This document shows positions 1-9,487 of a DNA stretch of 27,945 nucleotides, piece after piece (the stretch's first letter is position 1; every line of letters begins with the position of its first letter). The stretch is from RUG11788 sp964578175 (lineage in GTDB: Bacteria > Bacillota_I > Bacilli_A > RF39 > UBA660). The stretch covers positions 1-27,945 of the forward strand of contig CAZOBH010000015.1 in NCBI GenBank assembly GCA_964578175.1, in the 5' to 3' direction. A program made the translations under genes and the position numbers. The notes beneath the pieces were generated by a model. It was not told the DNA's origin. It ran no database searches and worked only from the letters and a program-made list of their open reading frames with translations.

Positions 1-139
1 TTTTTCCTCTATATTCTTCTGAGACAAAAGTACGATAAATATTATATGTATTATCATTTATCTTTTCAAAATCTATTTCTCCGATTACTTTATCATTATC
101 AACTGCACAAATTCTATTTTCTAAAGTTACATATTTCAT
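1..139 (-). CDS. GNAT-family N-acetyltransferase, N-terminal part (runs off the window)
   Basis: Only the first 46 codons are inside the window; the gene continues beyond position 1. ATG at 139 is preceded by GAGG about 9 nt upstream. The fragment has the pattern of the small single-domain GNAT proteins (YjdJ/PF14542 type): a short beta-hairpin (residues 2-12), a second strand with VIGEIDFEK (18-26), then YRTFVSEEYRGK (35-46). The last segment looks like the start of the acetyl-CoA-binding motif, where such proteins read HTFVxxxxRGxGxG. The substrate cannot be told. A candidate extended -10 (TGATATAAT) lies at 161-169. The family call rests on a fragment, so it is moderate. Confidence 0.6.
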   Translation of the reverse strand, partial: MKYVTLENRICAVDNDKVIGEIDFEKINDNTYNIYRTFVSEEYRGK

Positions 140-160
140 ATTATCTATCCTCATATGATG

Positions 161-169
161 ATTATATCA
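161..169 (-). promoter_or_regulatory. Candidate extended -10 promoter for the acetyltransferase
   Basis: On the minus strand TG-A-TATAAT is read here, 22 nt upstream of the ATG at 139. A weak -35 (TTAAGA, 16 nt away) overlaps the end of the upstream transporter gene. The -10 is a full consensus match but the -35 is poor. Confidence 0.35.
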
Positions 170-184
170 TAAATGTTTATATTC

Positions 185-844
185 TTAATTCAACTTCTTT
201 GAAATATATATAAATGGAGTATCACATAAAGCTATTATCATTTCAAAAAGTGATGCAATGGAAGCTATCATAAATATAATTCCAATGTCATATATTCCAA
301 TAAATGCTATCATTGAGAATAAATAGTTTTCTAAACAATTAGATACTATTGTTGCAACATTATTTCTAAGCCATAACTTTTTAGGAAACATCTTTTTAAT
401 TTTTTCAAATAAGTATATATCAAGTAGATTACTTAACACATACATGATTAAACTAGCAATACTGATTCTTAAGTTTATAGCAAATAATGTTTTCATACTA
501 CCTTGAGCAATATCTATACTACTAGGAGTATATAATAATGCAAATTGAGTCATAATTATAAAAATAATTTGAGATGTTGCTCCGAGAAGTATTGCTTTCT
601 TTCCATCCTTTGCACCATATTTTTCACACATGATATCAGTTGCTAAAAAACTAGATGCAAATAAAATATTTCCTAAATTAGTAGCAAGGCCAAATACATC
701 TATACTTTTACAAACTAAGATATTAGCTGTAACTGTTGCGATACTAACCCATACGTATAATCCTTCTTTTTTAAATAACTTTTCAACTAATATAAGTATA
801 GAAAAAGTTAAAACTATACTTATAAATCCTAATAAAATATTCAT
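185..844 (-). CDS. yhhQ: Queuosine precursor transporter (VUT/YhhQ family)
   Basis: A 219-residue polytopic membrane protein with about six hydrophobic segments, the usual size for the VUT/DUF165 (YhhQ) family that imports queuosine precursors such as preQ0/preQ1 or queuine for tRNA wobble modification. Family-like features are the early LVCKSIDVFG segment after the first helices, the FLATDIMCEKYGAKDGKKA segment (residues 67-85) with the characteristic T/S-D-x-x-x-E-x-Y-G pattern, and the late FEMIIALCDTPFIY segment with an acidic residue in a helix followed by a conserved D-TP-Y. ATG at 844 follows AAGGAAAG. The 51-nt gap upstream holds a candidate preQ1 riboswitch, which independently supports the substrate class. 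Family call firm; exact substrate not readable. Confidence 0.88.
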   Translation of the reverse strand: MNILLGFISIVLTFSILILVEKLFKKEGLYVWVSIATVTANILVCKSIDVFGLATNLGNILFASSFLATDIMCEKYGAKDGKKAILLGATSQIIFIIMTQFALLYTPSSIDIAQGSMKTLFAINLRISIASLIMYVLSNLLDIYLFEKIKKMFPKKLWLRNNVATIVSNCLENYLFSMIAFIGIYDIGIIFMIASIASLFEMIIALCDTPFIYISKKLN

Positions 845-848
845 AAAC

Positions 849-888
849 TTTCCTTTTTTATACTAGGTGGCGTAGTTTAACTAGTATA
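849..888 (-). promoter_or_regulatory. Candidate class-I preQ1 riboswitch
   Basis: Read on the minus strand, 5'-AUACUAG pairs perfectly with CUAGUAU across a 14-nt loop UUAAACUACGCCAC, and is followed by the A-rich tail AAAAAAGGAAAG. This matches the preQ1-I plan: a short P1 stem, a loop containing CUAC-(A/G)-CC, and an A-rich tail that folds back on the P1 minor groove. In the well-known B. subtilis queC aptamer the tail reads AUAAAAAACUAA; here it reads AUAAAAAAGGAAAG. The tail contains the ribosome-binding site of the transporter at 844, so ligand binding would plausibly block translation. The P2 pairing between loop and tail is not obvious by eye, which is the main weakness. Confidence 0.62.
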
Positions 889-895
889 TACCTTT

Positions 896-1534
896 CTACC
901 AAATAAAATTGGATTTAATTTTTTCTCCGTTATCTATAAAAATATCTTCACCTGTCATACTTTTATTAATAACAGAAACAAAATAAGTGAATTCAGCTAT
1001 TTCTTCTACTGTTGCCCATTTACCAAGTAAAGTCTCATCAAGTACTGCTTTATATAGTTCTTCGCTTTTTAAAATATGATCATTAAGTTCAGTTATAACT
1101 CCACCAGGAGAAATAGAATTAGATGTAGCATTATATTTTGCAACTCTTAAAGCTACATTTTTCATGTAAGTTACAACTCCTCCTTTTGATGCAGCATACT
1201 CTGGAAATTCAGATCCAGTTAAAGCACTACTAGAAGCAATAAAAACTATACTTTTTATAGATGGACTTATATATTTTTCAGTAACATTTATAGTTCCTTT
1301 TAAATTAGTTTCAATAACTTCTCCTTCTTGAATGCCTGCATTATTAACAATAATATTAATATCACTAATTTCAGGTAGTTCATCTCTTATATCTTGAACA
1401 TAATGAGTATACTTATCATGTTTTATTGAACTTTCTAATAAATCAAATCCAATTACATCATGACCTTCATTTAAAAATTTTAAAGCAATAGCTCTTCCTA
1501 TTCCTTTACTTGTCCCAGTAACCAATACCTTCAT
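896..1534 (-). CDS. Short-chain dehydrogenase/reductase (SDR, Rossmann fold)
   Basis: About 212 residues starting at MKVLVTG. The nucleotide-binding motif TGTSKGIG sits at the N-terminus, followed by NNAG (motif IVNNAGIQ), the catalytic Ser in FIASSSALTG and the catalytic Y-x-x-x-K in YAASKGG, so all classical SDR residues are present. After the active site comes SISPGGVITEL, as in classical SDRs. The C-terminal end reads MTGEDIFIDNG, similar to the common TGxxxxVDGG ending. A longer reading starting with TTG at 1552 is possible, but the ATG at 1534 has GGTGA at good distance and begins directly at the Rossmann strand, so I chose it. The gene is followed after 51 nt by the preQ1-riboswitch-linked transporter; no functional link is evident. 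The substrate cannot be predicted. Confidence 0.9.
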   Translation of the reverse strand: MKVLVTGTSKGIGRAIALKFLNEGHDVIGFDLLESSIKHDKYTHYVQDIRDELPEISDINIIVNNAGIQEGEVIETNLKGTINVTEKYISPSIKSIVFIASSSALTGSEFPEYAASKGGVVTYMKNVALRVAKYNATSNSISPGGVITELNDHILKSEELYKAVLDETLLGKWATVEEIAEFTYFVSVINKSMTGEDIFIDNGEKIKSNFIW

Positions 1535-1551
1535 ATAATTCACCAAGAACA

Positions 1552-1581
1552 ATTATATAACTTAAACCATTACTATTTCAA
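1552..1581 (-). promoter_or_regulatory. Candidate promoter for the SDR gene
   Basis: TTGAAA (1576-1581) and TATAAT (1552-1557) with 18-nt spacing on the minus strand. The leader would be only about 10 nt, so the transcript would begin at the ribosome-binding site; this lowers confidence. Confidence 0.42.
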
Positions 1582-1592
1582 GGAATTCATAA

Positions 1593-1621
1593 TAAAAAGA
1601 ACATGTTATATGTTCTTTTTA
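1593..1621 (-). terminator. Terminator after the giant repeat protein
   Basis: AAAAAGAACAT-ATA-ACATGTTCTTTTT forms a near-perfect hairpin followed by T-rich sequence on the minus strand. The stop codon of the 2613-residue protein (1619-1621) is at its foot. It separates that gene from the SDR gene. Confidence 0.8.
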
Positions 1622-4600
1622 TTCACTGCTATCATGAATAATAATATATCTAGATATTGTACCTATTTCTACATTATTATCATATAAGATGAAATCTAAT
1701 CTATAAGTACCTGTAATAATATTGTCTTTAAAATTAAAGTTTAAAGCTATTTCATCAGTAGGTATCTTACTTAAATAATACTCATTTAAATTAGAACTTC
1801 TTTCCATAGGTGTTGTTATATAATTACTTAAATCAACTAATGTATAACTAGATTCATATATTTGATTATAATTTCTTCTATACATCTTCATTCTAATATT
1901 AGGATTATCAAGTAATGAAGTATATGATACTTTACCAGTTAATTTATTATTTTCATCATTAGTATTTATTGTAACTGATTCATCATCTATATCTACTTTT
2001 AATCCATAAGTACTATTAATAATTGGTGTACTTATATTCTTAGTTACTAAATTAGAATTACTATAATAAATTCCATCAATTGATCCAAAAGCAGTTATTT
2101 CAAATGTATAGGTTCCAGTTGGAAGAGATGCATTTTCTAAATTAACTTTAATTAAATTCTCAATACTACCTACTTTATCAGCTATTTTTATTCTAGCTAC
2201 TCCATTAATATCTGGATAATAACTTATTCCATCTACTTCATAATATAAACCAGTCAAAGCATTACCACTAATATATTCTCCATCACTATTTTTAACTTTA
2301 ATAGATATACCTAATTTATAATCAAAGTATTCAGTATTATAGATATTAATAGATCCTTGTTTTAATACTTTAGGTGCAACATTTAAATCTATATTTCCAT
2401 ATTTAGAAATATATAAAGGAGTAGTATCTAGACTTCCATCTATTTCTAAACTAGTATCTACATTATCATATAAACTATATTTAAGATTATCACGTTCTAC
2501 ACCTAAAACAGATGTTATCGTATTATTTCCAGATCTAAGTTCAAATGATAAATATTTATTTAACTGATTTCCAGTTATTTCAGTATCTTTAAAATCAAAT
2601 ATAAATATAAATTCTTCATCAATAACACCATTACTTGAATAGATACTGTTCATTGAAGTATCATTATAATTTACTCCTATTCCATCAGTACCCATACTCT
2701 TAAATAATGATAAATTATATGTAGTTTCACCTACATTATTTATATTTGTAACAGCATTAATATAATCAGTTTCAGATACTATATAATAATAATATTTATT
2801 AGTCATTTTATCTATCATTGTAATCTTAGTATCTTTTGGTAAAGCATAGGTACTTATAAGTGTTCTATAACAATCACCAGAAGTACATTTTTTATTATAG
2901 TATGTATCATCAGTTATAAATAATGAGAAATATGAACTAAATTTAGATTTATCTGTAATTGTTGTTGATGTAGATGGGAATATTTCATATTTATCTCCTG
3001 GTGTCATAGCTCCTTCGTAGTTTATATCTGTATAAAGATCTGTTGATAAATTAACATTTATAACAACTCTCTTTGTTTCACTTTCTAAAGCATTTTTCTT
3101 TTCTATAGCCATAAGTTGAATAACAACTGTACCTAATTCTCTATCAACAGTTAAATTTTTTGCATGATATAGTTGGAATAACATAGATGGAACGTCACTC
3201 GTATTATCTCCAATATAATAATTTGTTCCAGTATAAGTAGAATTTTGACTTAAGAAAGTTGTTTTACCATTAGTTAACCAACCAGTATTAGAAGATGACA
3301 TAGTTATAGCGTAATTATTATTAGCTTCATCTTCTGTTTGAGCAATCTTTGCTATTTCATTAGAATCTTTTAAATTAACTCCATCTTCAAGTCCACTTGA
3401 ATCAAAACCTAGTATTTGGAAAGATGTATTTGGATTAGAAAACTCTAAAAATCCAAGTTCCAAACTACCTAAAGTTGAATATTTAGATGCAACTAAATCA
3501 ATATTATATTCAATAACAGCTTCTCCGATTATCCACATATAATAAGTAGATGACTCAGGTGTTGGATTAATATAATCAACTTTATTTAAAGTAGAAGTAT
3601 CATCTCCATCTTGGAAATTACTATAGAATCCATCAACTTCAATATTATGATTAGTATTATGAAGACCTAAAACATAACTACCTTTAGTAGGTAAATCACC
3701 TAAATTTATAGTAGATCCATATTCAATATTCTTTTTATATATTCCTAGATTTAAATTATTACTTCCTCCATGTTTATACATTCCAAAGAAAGTCATACCT
3801 GATACTTCTCCATAGTCTGTAACTTGTTGGTCTAAAGCTATATTAACAATCTTTCCTTCAAGTACATATAATCTATTATCAACAGTTTTAGTAACTTCTT
3901 TAGTATCTTTATTAATAGTGACCCTTGCTTTATTACCATCGGCATCTAAACTTTCAAATTTCTCAAGTAAGTTAGTACCTTCTTCTAAGAATAAACTAGA
4001 ATTATTAACAAGTTTTAAATCTTCTATTCTACTTAGAGAGAATAAAACATCAGAATACTCATTAGTTCTATCTTTTTGACCAATTAACAATATATTAGAA
4101 TTATCTATTGTAAGTATTTGAGTTCTTTGAATAGAAAGGTTTCTATGCGGACTATCAAAAGTTCCATAGTTTTTAATAGTAATATAACTATATCCATCAC
4201 TTCTAGATGCATCTCCAGAACCAAATATAGATCCATATAAATTTAAATTATTATATTCACTACCATCAATTAAAATATCTATTCCTTTCGTTACACTTAT
4301 AGCATCATAGTCAAATATTTCAGAACCTTCTGCATTAGCTTCTCCTCCTCCAAAGATTGTACCTTTAATTGTAATATCACTAGTTGTATTATTAAGAGTA
4401 TTATAATTATCTTTTGAAGTTATTGCATTTTTACCAATTCTTACTTCAGCAATTCCATTTATAACAGAAGTATTAGCTCCTCCATAAACATTTCCATATA
4501 TCGTTCCACCTGCAATATTTACAATCGCATGAGAAGTATCTCCACTTGTACCAGTTGCTGCTGCATTTCCTCCACCAAAAACTGATGAATTAATTAAATT

Positions 4601-7600
4601 TGTATCAGATTCAGTTCCAATTACCGTAGATCCACCTATTTCAATAACTGTATCTCCAAGAACTGTTGCACTAGCACCATTTCCTCCTGCATAGCAACTA
4701 CCTTTAATTCTTCCATTTTCAACATTTACATAAGTAGATGAAGAAACAGTTCCGAAGTTACCTCCACCATAAATGTTATTATTAATAGTTCCTCCGTTAA
4801 TATCAACATTAGTACTAGTACATGATGCCATATTACCTCCACCATATAATGTACCAATTGTTCCATTATTAACTATAATATTTGAATTTCCAACACTAGC
4901 AAGATTTCCACCACCAAATACATTAGTGATTGTTCCTCCTGCAATTCCTACATTGGTTTCATCTAATAATCCTTCATTATTAGATCCTCCATAAACATTA
5001 GTAATAATTCCATTAACAACATTAACATTTGAACTATCTGCACCAGCACTATTACCTCCTCCATAAACATTGGTAATAGTACCATTTTGAATATTAACTA
5101 ATATATTTCCTGTTTCAGCAAAGTTACCTCCACCATAAATATTAGTAGTAGTTCCATTAATATAATTTATAGTGGTATCATTAGTAACTCCTCCAGCGTT
5201 ATTTCCACCATAGATATTAAGTGTATTTCCACTATTATGAGTTATTAAAACTTTACTAACAGTACCAGATGAATCTGATCCTCCATAGATATTATTAACA
5301 GCTATTCCATTTTGAATTATATTAACACCAGAAGTATTATTTAAAATAGAAGCTGATTTTCCTCCACCAAAGACATTCTTTGTAGATCCATTATTTAAAG
5401 TGATATTAGTGCTATTACTATCCACATTATTTCCACCACCATAAATACTATTTACGATAGTTCCGTTATCAATAATAATATTTGATGTTCCAAAAGTTCC
5501 ACCTAGGTTATTACCACCATATATATTACCCATTTTAGATGTTCCAGTAATATGTATGTTAGATGTATTTACTGTTCCAGAATTATTACTTCCTCCATAA
5601 ATAGATCCATTAACATTACCTGCACTCATATTAATATTAGTAGTATTAACTGATGATTCATTTCCTCCACCGAATACATTCCCAATTGTTCCACCGGTTA
5701 TATTAATAGTATCTGTTGTAGTAACAGTTCCACTTAAATCATGTCCACCAAAGACATTACCCATTGATCCATTCCTGATATTTATTGTTATATTTTTATA
5801 AGTATGAGGTTCTTGATTACTACTTCCCATACCTCCACCGAAGACATTTTTAAGAATTGTTCCGCCTTTAATATTAACAATTGTTTCACCAGTTCCAGTT
5901 GTTCCATTTGCAAGTCCATTTACAGTTCCAAAAGCACTTCCTCCATAGATGGAATTATTTATTTTCCCATCTGTTATTTCTACTAAAACATTATCTCTAA
6001 CACCAGTATTTGCTCCATATCCACCACCGAATACATTTTTTACTTCTCCACCTTTTATATATACATTAGAAGTACCGTATACATTGCCAGATATATTACT
6101 TCCTCCATAAATAGAGTCTTTAATTGTACCACTAGTTAGTTCAATTGTAGTTGTTATATCTACACTACTAGTACCAGCACCATTATTGTTTCCAGCTCCA
6201 AATATTGATCCATTTATAGTACCACCAATTACTTTAATTGAAGATAAAACATCAGATGTTGAGTTATATCCAACTGTTCCATAATTTCCACCAGCATATA
6301 CATTATTTAAGATTTTTGCATCACCATCGATAATAATATATGAATTATTTGCAGTCCCTATATAATCATATCCAGATTTACCATTACCTATTCCAAATAC
6401 TGATCCTATTTCAGCATCATATCTTTCTGTACTACCACTGACACCTATAGTAGTATTACCACCTATGTATAAATAAGTATCTCCATTTAATATTCCTCTT
6501 GCATTAGTTCCAGTTGCATTTCCAGTTCCATACATATAGCCATTAGATCCACCAAATACTGAATTATTAATAGTACCACCAGTGATTTGAAGTATACGAT
6601 TTGAGTAAGATGTAAGATATGCTCCTCCTCCAAAGATGGTATTAATTTCTCCACCTTTTATATAGATATATGCACCATTATTATTTGCAAGACTTGAGTC
6701 TGGTCCTGGTCCTCCATTAATACCATGAATATATCCACCTTCAACTATTAAAGCCATTGGACTAGATACTACACCACTAGAGTTAGATGTTGCATATATT
6801 CCTAAAGTATATCCAGTAATACTTCCATTTGATCCATATCTTCCACTCTTAACAATAGTATAAAAATGTACATCATTTGAATTTCCATAATCAACAGCAG
6901 TTCCTCTATCTCCATATAAAGTAGCATATATATCCAAATTAGAATTATCATTAGTAACTCTATCATAGTCACATCCATAAGTACCTCTAATATCATAATT
7001 AGATAAAGTAACTCCACTTCTTATTCCTCCAGTAGTTGCAAAACTATAAACACCAGATTCAACTATTAAACGATATTTAGGAGACTCATCATTAGTATTA
7101 GCTGTACCAACTATCATACGAGCATTAACATAATCACCATTCTGAGTTAATCCTCTACCTATTTTTAGATTATTACTATTTCCATATATTAATCCACCAG
7201 TACTATTATTATTTGAAGTGACTGCAGTAGTACTATTATCAATAGTACTATAAAGTCTAACATATTCTATTCTAGTATCATTTAAAGCTCTAATATAAGT
7301 ATTAGTTCCATACCATCCAGTACTATAATACAATCTAAAATAAGAATTATTTCTACTATCAGTTCCATTATAGTAACTAGTTAATGTAAATGGTTTTGTA
7401 CTAGTCCACGTAGTTGTAACATTAGAATCTAAATAAACTATATTAGTATCTCTTGTAGTTAAATAATAATAAGTATTAGATAAATCATAAATATGCATTT
7501 CATTAAATAATATTTTATGATATACATTACATCCACCATTAGTAGTACAATTACCTGTAGTTTTAACTCCACTAGCATTATAATATCCATTTATACTTGA

Positions 7601-9460
7601 TCCTCTATCGATATGAACTAATTGATAGAAGTTTGCCATGTTCATATTAATATAATTAGCATCATGTCTAGTAATTCTTTCTTCTCTAGTAATATCTGCA
7701 TTAGTAACAGTCATTCTTCCGTTTGTTAATGTATAAAAAGCAGTATTTTGTGAAACAACATCATTTTCGACTCTTTGGTATACAGTACATCCATTTCTTG
7801 AATTACAATATCCGTATAATTCATCACCATTTGCATCATAATATCCATATTGATAATCATATCTATCAAGTGTAACACGTGTATAAAGTCCATTTGGATA
7901 ATCATCTAAATTAACATGATATATATATTCAATATCTTTAGTATGTAATTCATGTATTCCAGCTGTTTTCAAATTATCTAGTGCATCATCAATACTTTGG
8001 TAATTATCAGATGTTTTTTCCATATCTGCATTAGTCCATGAAGTTCTTAAAGATACTACTTGGAAATCTTTACTTGGATCGACATCTATAACAGCATGAT
8101 ATGTATATAAATCATTATCTAAATAAACCTCAATATTTGAATTATCTGAATACCATCCATTAAAAGCCATACCATTAGGTCTACCTGAGAACGGATTATC
8201 TATTAATTCTATATCTAATTTATTAGTAGAAGTATTATAACTATAATATTTATAATAAACAAATTTAGTTTGAGCTTCACCTGATTCATAAGATACTTTA
8301 CCATTATGAATAGTAGAATTATTATTACCTAAACTTACACTATCATATATTATTTCCACTTTAGTTAAATTAGAATCCGTATATAAATTTTTATTTAATT
8401 GAGTTGGAGTTTTTCCGTTAGTACTAGTAGTATAATTAAGTCCTTTATAGTAATTATAATCTGCTTCTAAGTCATTTACATAAACAACTCCGTTTTCTAC
8501 TCCTGACTTGTGTACTGGTATAAAACTAGCACCACTAGTTTCAGTATAAGTATAAGATGGAGTAGTTTCTTCTTCAGGAGTTGGTTCAATTCTATTAAGA
8601 CTGAATTCTCCTCCTTCTACTACAATCTCATAATTACTAGTTTTATAACTATTAAGTATCTCATTATCAATTACAACATTATTATTTTGGACAGTATATG
8701 TTTTTAAATTAGTTATATCAGTATTAATATTATTTTTAATTAAATCATTTCCATTATTTTTTACAATAGCATTATTTATAACTGTGCCATTAGATGTAGT
8801 TATAAATTCACTTATTAAGCTACTGTCGATATCAGTAAAAGTAGGATGAACTATTACTTTATCTATAATAGATGAATTATCACTAGCTAAAAATCCAGAA
8901 ACTGATTCTAATTCTTCATTATCTTGATCTTTTTCTATAATACTTTCAATTACTAAAAATGAATAAGTACTACTTTCAGAATTAGTAGCTATAACAGAAC
9001 CAGATTCACTTTTTACATTTACTGATATTGAATCTAATTCTAAGTTTTTAATAGTTCCTCCATTAATACTCTTAAACATAGAATCAGTAACCAATGCTTT
9101 AGTAATATAATTATAATTACCATCTATTACACCACTAAAAGCAACATCATTATTAATAGAAATATCATAATTATTATAATCAAAACTGGTAGTTATTTTA
9201 TAGTACTTATCAGCATAAACTGAAGCATCACTAGATTCCATTAAAGATTTAAAATATGCATAATCTCCTGCACTACCAATAATATAAGGATTGTTTTCAC
9301 TACCATTACCACCGGAGAAATCAATAGATACTACTCCATCCCAAGCACTAGATGTAACTTTACTAGTTAAAGTTACAACAATTCTCCATGCTAAAAGAAT
9401 GGTAACTAAAATACCAAAGACTATAAATATTTCTTTTTTAAGTCCAATTCTTTTTTGCAT
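1619..9460 (-). CDS. Giant membrane-anchored surface protein with about 28 beta-helix-like G-G repeats (2613 aa)
   Basis: One uninterrupted 2613-codon frame. Residues 1-9 are basic, 10-32 form a single hydrophobic signal/anchor, and the rest is predicted outside the cell. Residues 48-70 (SGGNGSENNPYIIGSAGDYA) resemble the start of GLUG-type surface proteins. A Pro/Glu/Thr linker lies near 293-310. A FNGWYSDN segment near 430 resembles an InlB-type repeat. Two related Cys-pair motifs, GYYDANGxxxxGxCxxxxGCxVY and GYYNASGxxxxGxCxxxxGCxVY, lie near 535-560 and 620-645. Residues about 930-1757 hold the repeats. The remaining 850 residues look like beta-sandwich stalk domains. No LPxTG sorting signal or C-terminal membrane segment is present, so it is either held by its N-terminal anchor or released. 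It has its own promoter and terminator and directly follows the surface-assembly locus, so it may be its cargo or matrix partner (inference). No catalytic motif seen. Confidence 0.88.
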   Translation of the reverse strand: MQKRIGLKKEIFIVFGILVTILLAWRIVVTLTSKVTSSAWDGVVSIDFSGGNGSENNPYIIGSAGDYAYFKSLMESSDASVYADKYYKITTSFDYNNYDISINNDVAFSGVIDGNYNYITKALVTDSMFKSINGGTIKNLELDSISVNVKSESGSVIATNSESSTYSFLVIESIIEKDQDNEELESVSGFLASDNSSIIDKVIVHPTFTDIDSSLISEFITTSNGTVINNAIVKNNGNDLIKNNINTDITNLKTYTVQNNNVVIDNEILNSYKTSNYEIVVEGGEFSLNRIEPTPEEETTPSYTYTETSGASFIPVHKSGVENGVVYVNDLEADYNYYKGLNYTTSTNGKTPTQLNKNLYTDSNLTKVEIIYDSVSLGNNNSTIHNGKVSYESGEAQTKFVYYKYYSYNTSTNKLDIELIDNPFSGRPNGMAFNGWYSDNSNIEVYLDNDLYTYHAVIDVDPSKDFQVVSLRTSWTNADMEKTSDNYQSIDDALDNLKTAGIHELHTKDIEYIYHVNLDDYPNGLYTRVTLDRYDYQYGYYDANGDELYGYCNSRNGCTVYQRVENDVVSQNTAFYTLTNGRMTVTNADITREERITRHDANYINMNMANFYQLVHIDRGSSINGYYNASGVKTTGNCTTNGGCNVYHKILFNEMHIYDLSNTYYYLTTRDTNIVYLDSNVTTTWTSTKPFTLTSYYNGTDSRNNSYFRLYYSTGWYGTNTYIRALNDTRIEYVRLYSTIDNSTTAVTSNNNSTGGLIYGNSNNLKIGRGLTQNGDYVNARMIVGTANTNDESPKYRLIVESGVYSFATTGGIRSGVTLSNYDIRGTYGCDYDRVTNDNSNLDIYATLYGDRGTAVDYGNSNDVHFYTIVKSGRYGSNGSITGYTLGIYATSNSSGVVSSPMALIVEGGYIHGINGGPGPDSSLANNNGAYIYIKGGEINTIFGGGAYLTSYSNRILQITGGTINNSVFGGSNGYMYGTGNATGTNARGILNGDTYLYIGGNTTIGVSGSTERYDAEIGSVFGIGNGKSGYDYIGTANNSYIIIDGDAKILNNVYAGGNYGTVGYNSTSDVLSSIKVIGGTINGSIFGAGNNNGAGTSSVDITTTIELTSGTIKDSIYGGSNISGNVYGTSNVYIKGGEVKNVFGGGYGANTGVRDNVLVEITDGKINNSIYGGSAFGTVNGLANGTTGTGETIVNIKGGTILKNVFGGGMGSSNQEPHTYKNITINIRNGSMGNVFGGHDLSGTVTTTDTINITGGTIGNVFGGGNESSVNTTNINMSAGNVNGSIYGGSNNSGTVNTSNIHITGTSKMGNIYGGNNLGGTFGTSNIIIDNGTIVNSIYGGGNNVDSNSTNITLNNGSTKNVFGGGKSASILNNTSGVNIIQNGIAVNNIYGGSDSSGTVSKVLITHNSGNTLNIYGGNNAGGVTNDTTINYINGTTTNIYGGGNFAETGNILVNIQNGTITNVYGGGNSAGADSSNVNVVNGIITNVYGGSNNEGLLDETNVGIAGGTITNVFGGGNLASVGNSNIIVNNGTIGTLYGGGNMASCTSTNVDINGGTINNNIYGGGNFGTVSSSTYVNVENGRIKGSCYAGGNGASATVLGDTVIEIGGSTVIGTESDTNLINSSVFGGGNAAATGTSGDTSHAIVNIAGGTIYGNVYGGANTSVINGIAEVRIGKNAITSKDNYNTLNNTTSDITIKGTIFGGGEANAEGSEIFDYDAISVTKGIDILIDGSEYNNLNLYGSIFGSGDASRSDGYSYITIKNYGTFDSPHRNLSIQRTQILTIDNSNILLIGQKDRTNEYSDVLFSLSRIEDLKLVNNSSLFLEEGTNLLEKFESLDADGNKARVTINKDTKEVTKTVDNRLYVLEGKIVNIALDQQVTDYGEVSGMTFFGMYKHGGSNNLNLGIYKKNIEYGSTINLGDLPTKGSYVLGLHNTNHNIEVDGFYSNFQDGDDTSTLNKVDYINPTPESSTYYMWIIGEAVIEYNIDLVASKYSTLGSLELGFLEFSNPNTSFQILGFDSSGLEDGVNLKDSNEIAKIAQTEDEANNNYAITMSSSNTGWLTNGKTTFLSQNSTYTGTNYYIGDNTSDVPSMLFQLYHAKNLTVDRELGTVVIQLMAIEKKNALESETKRVVINVNLSTDLYTDINYEGAMTPGDKYEIFPSTSTTITDKSKFSSYFSLFITDDTYYNKKCTSGDCYRTLISTYALPKDTKITMIDKMTNKYYYYIVSETDYINAVTNINNVGETTYNLSLFKSMGTDGIGVNYNDTSMNSIYSSNGVIDEEFIFIFDFKDTEITGNQLNKYLSFELRSGNNTITSVLGVERDNLKYSLYDNVDTSLEIDGSLDTTPLYISKYGNIDLNVAPKVLKQGSINIYNTEYFDYKLGISIKVKNSDGEYISGNALTGLYYEVDGISYYPDINGVARIKIADKVGSIENLIKVNLENASLPTGTYTFEITAFGSIDGIYYSNSNLVTKNISTPIINSTYGLKVDIDDESVTINTNDENNKLTGKVSYTSLLDNPNIRMKMYRRNYNQIYESSYTLVDLSNYITTPMERSSNLNEYYLSKIPTDEIALNFNFKDNIITGTYRLDFILYDNNVEIGTISRYIIIHDSSE
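4190..6665 (-). repeat. Protein repeat array: about 28 copies ending in (I/V)(F/Y)GG(G/S)N
   Basis: Within the giant protein, units of about 20-40 residues recur with the plan GG-T-I-x-N-(V/I)-(F/Y)-G-G-(G/S)-N-x-x-(G/A)-x-(T/V)-x-x-(S/T)-N-(I/V)-x-(I/V). Examples are INTIFGGGAYL, IKDSIYGGSNISG, MGNVFGGHDLSG, ITNVYGGGNSAGA, IGTLYGGGNMASC and IKGTIFGGGEANA. I count 28 recognisable cores. The alternation of a short strand, a Gly turn, and an Asn/Ser/Thr-rich strand suggests one turn of a right-handed beta-solenoid per unit. On the plus strand this appears as regular cctccaccataaat-type words. Spacing becomes very regular in the middle, consistent with recent duplication. Confidence 0.85.
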
Positions 9461-9487
9461 ACCTATATCCTCTATTATTCCATTATA

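Noticed and set aside
4190..6665. CRISPR array or DNA satellite
   Set aside because: The periodicity is at protein level with variable unit length and degenerate DNA; it lies inside one continuous reading frame.
4773..8707. Open frames on the plus strand opposite the giant repeat gene (for example 4773-4994, 5804-5986, 8510-8707)
   Set aside because: They mirror the repeated codons of the minus-strand protein, lack ribosome sites and encode low-complexity Pro/Ser/Phe peptides.
1619..9460. LPxTG sortase anchoring of the giant and 1102-residue surface proteins
   Set aside because: Neither protein has an LPxTG-like motif, C-terminal hydrophobic segment or basic tail, and no sortase gene is in the window.
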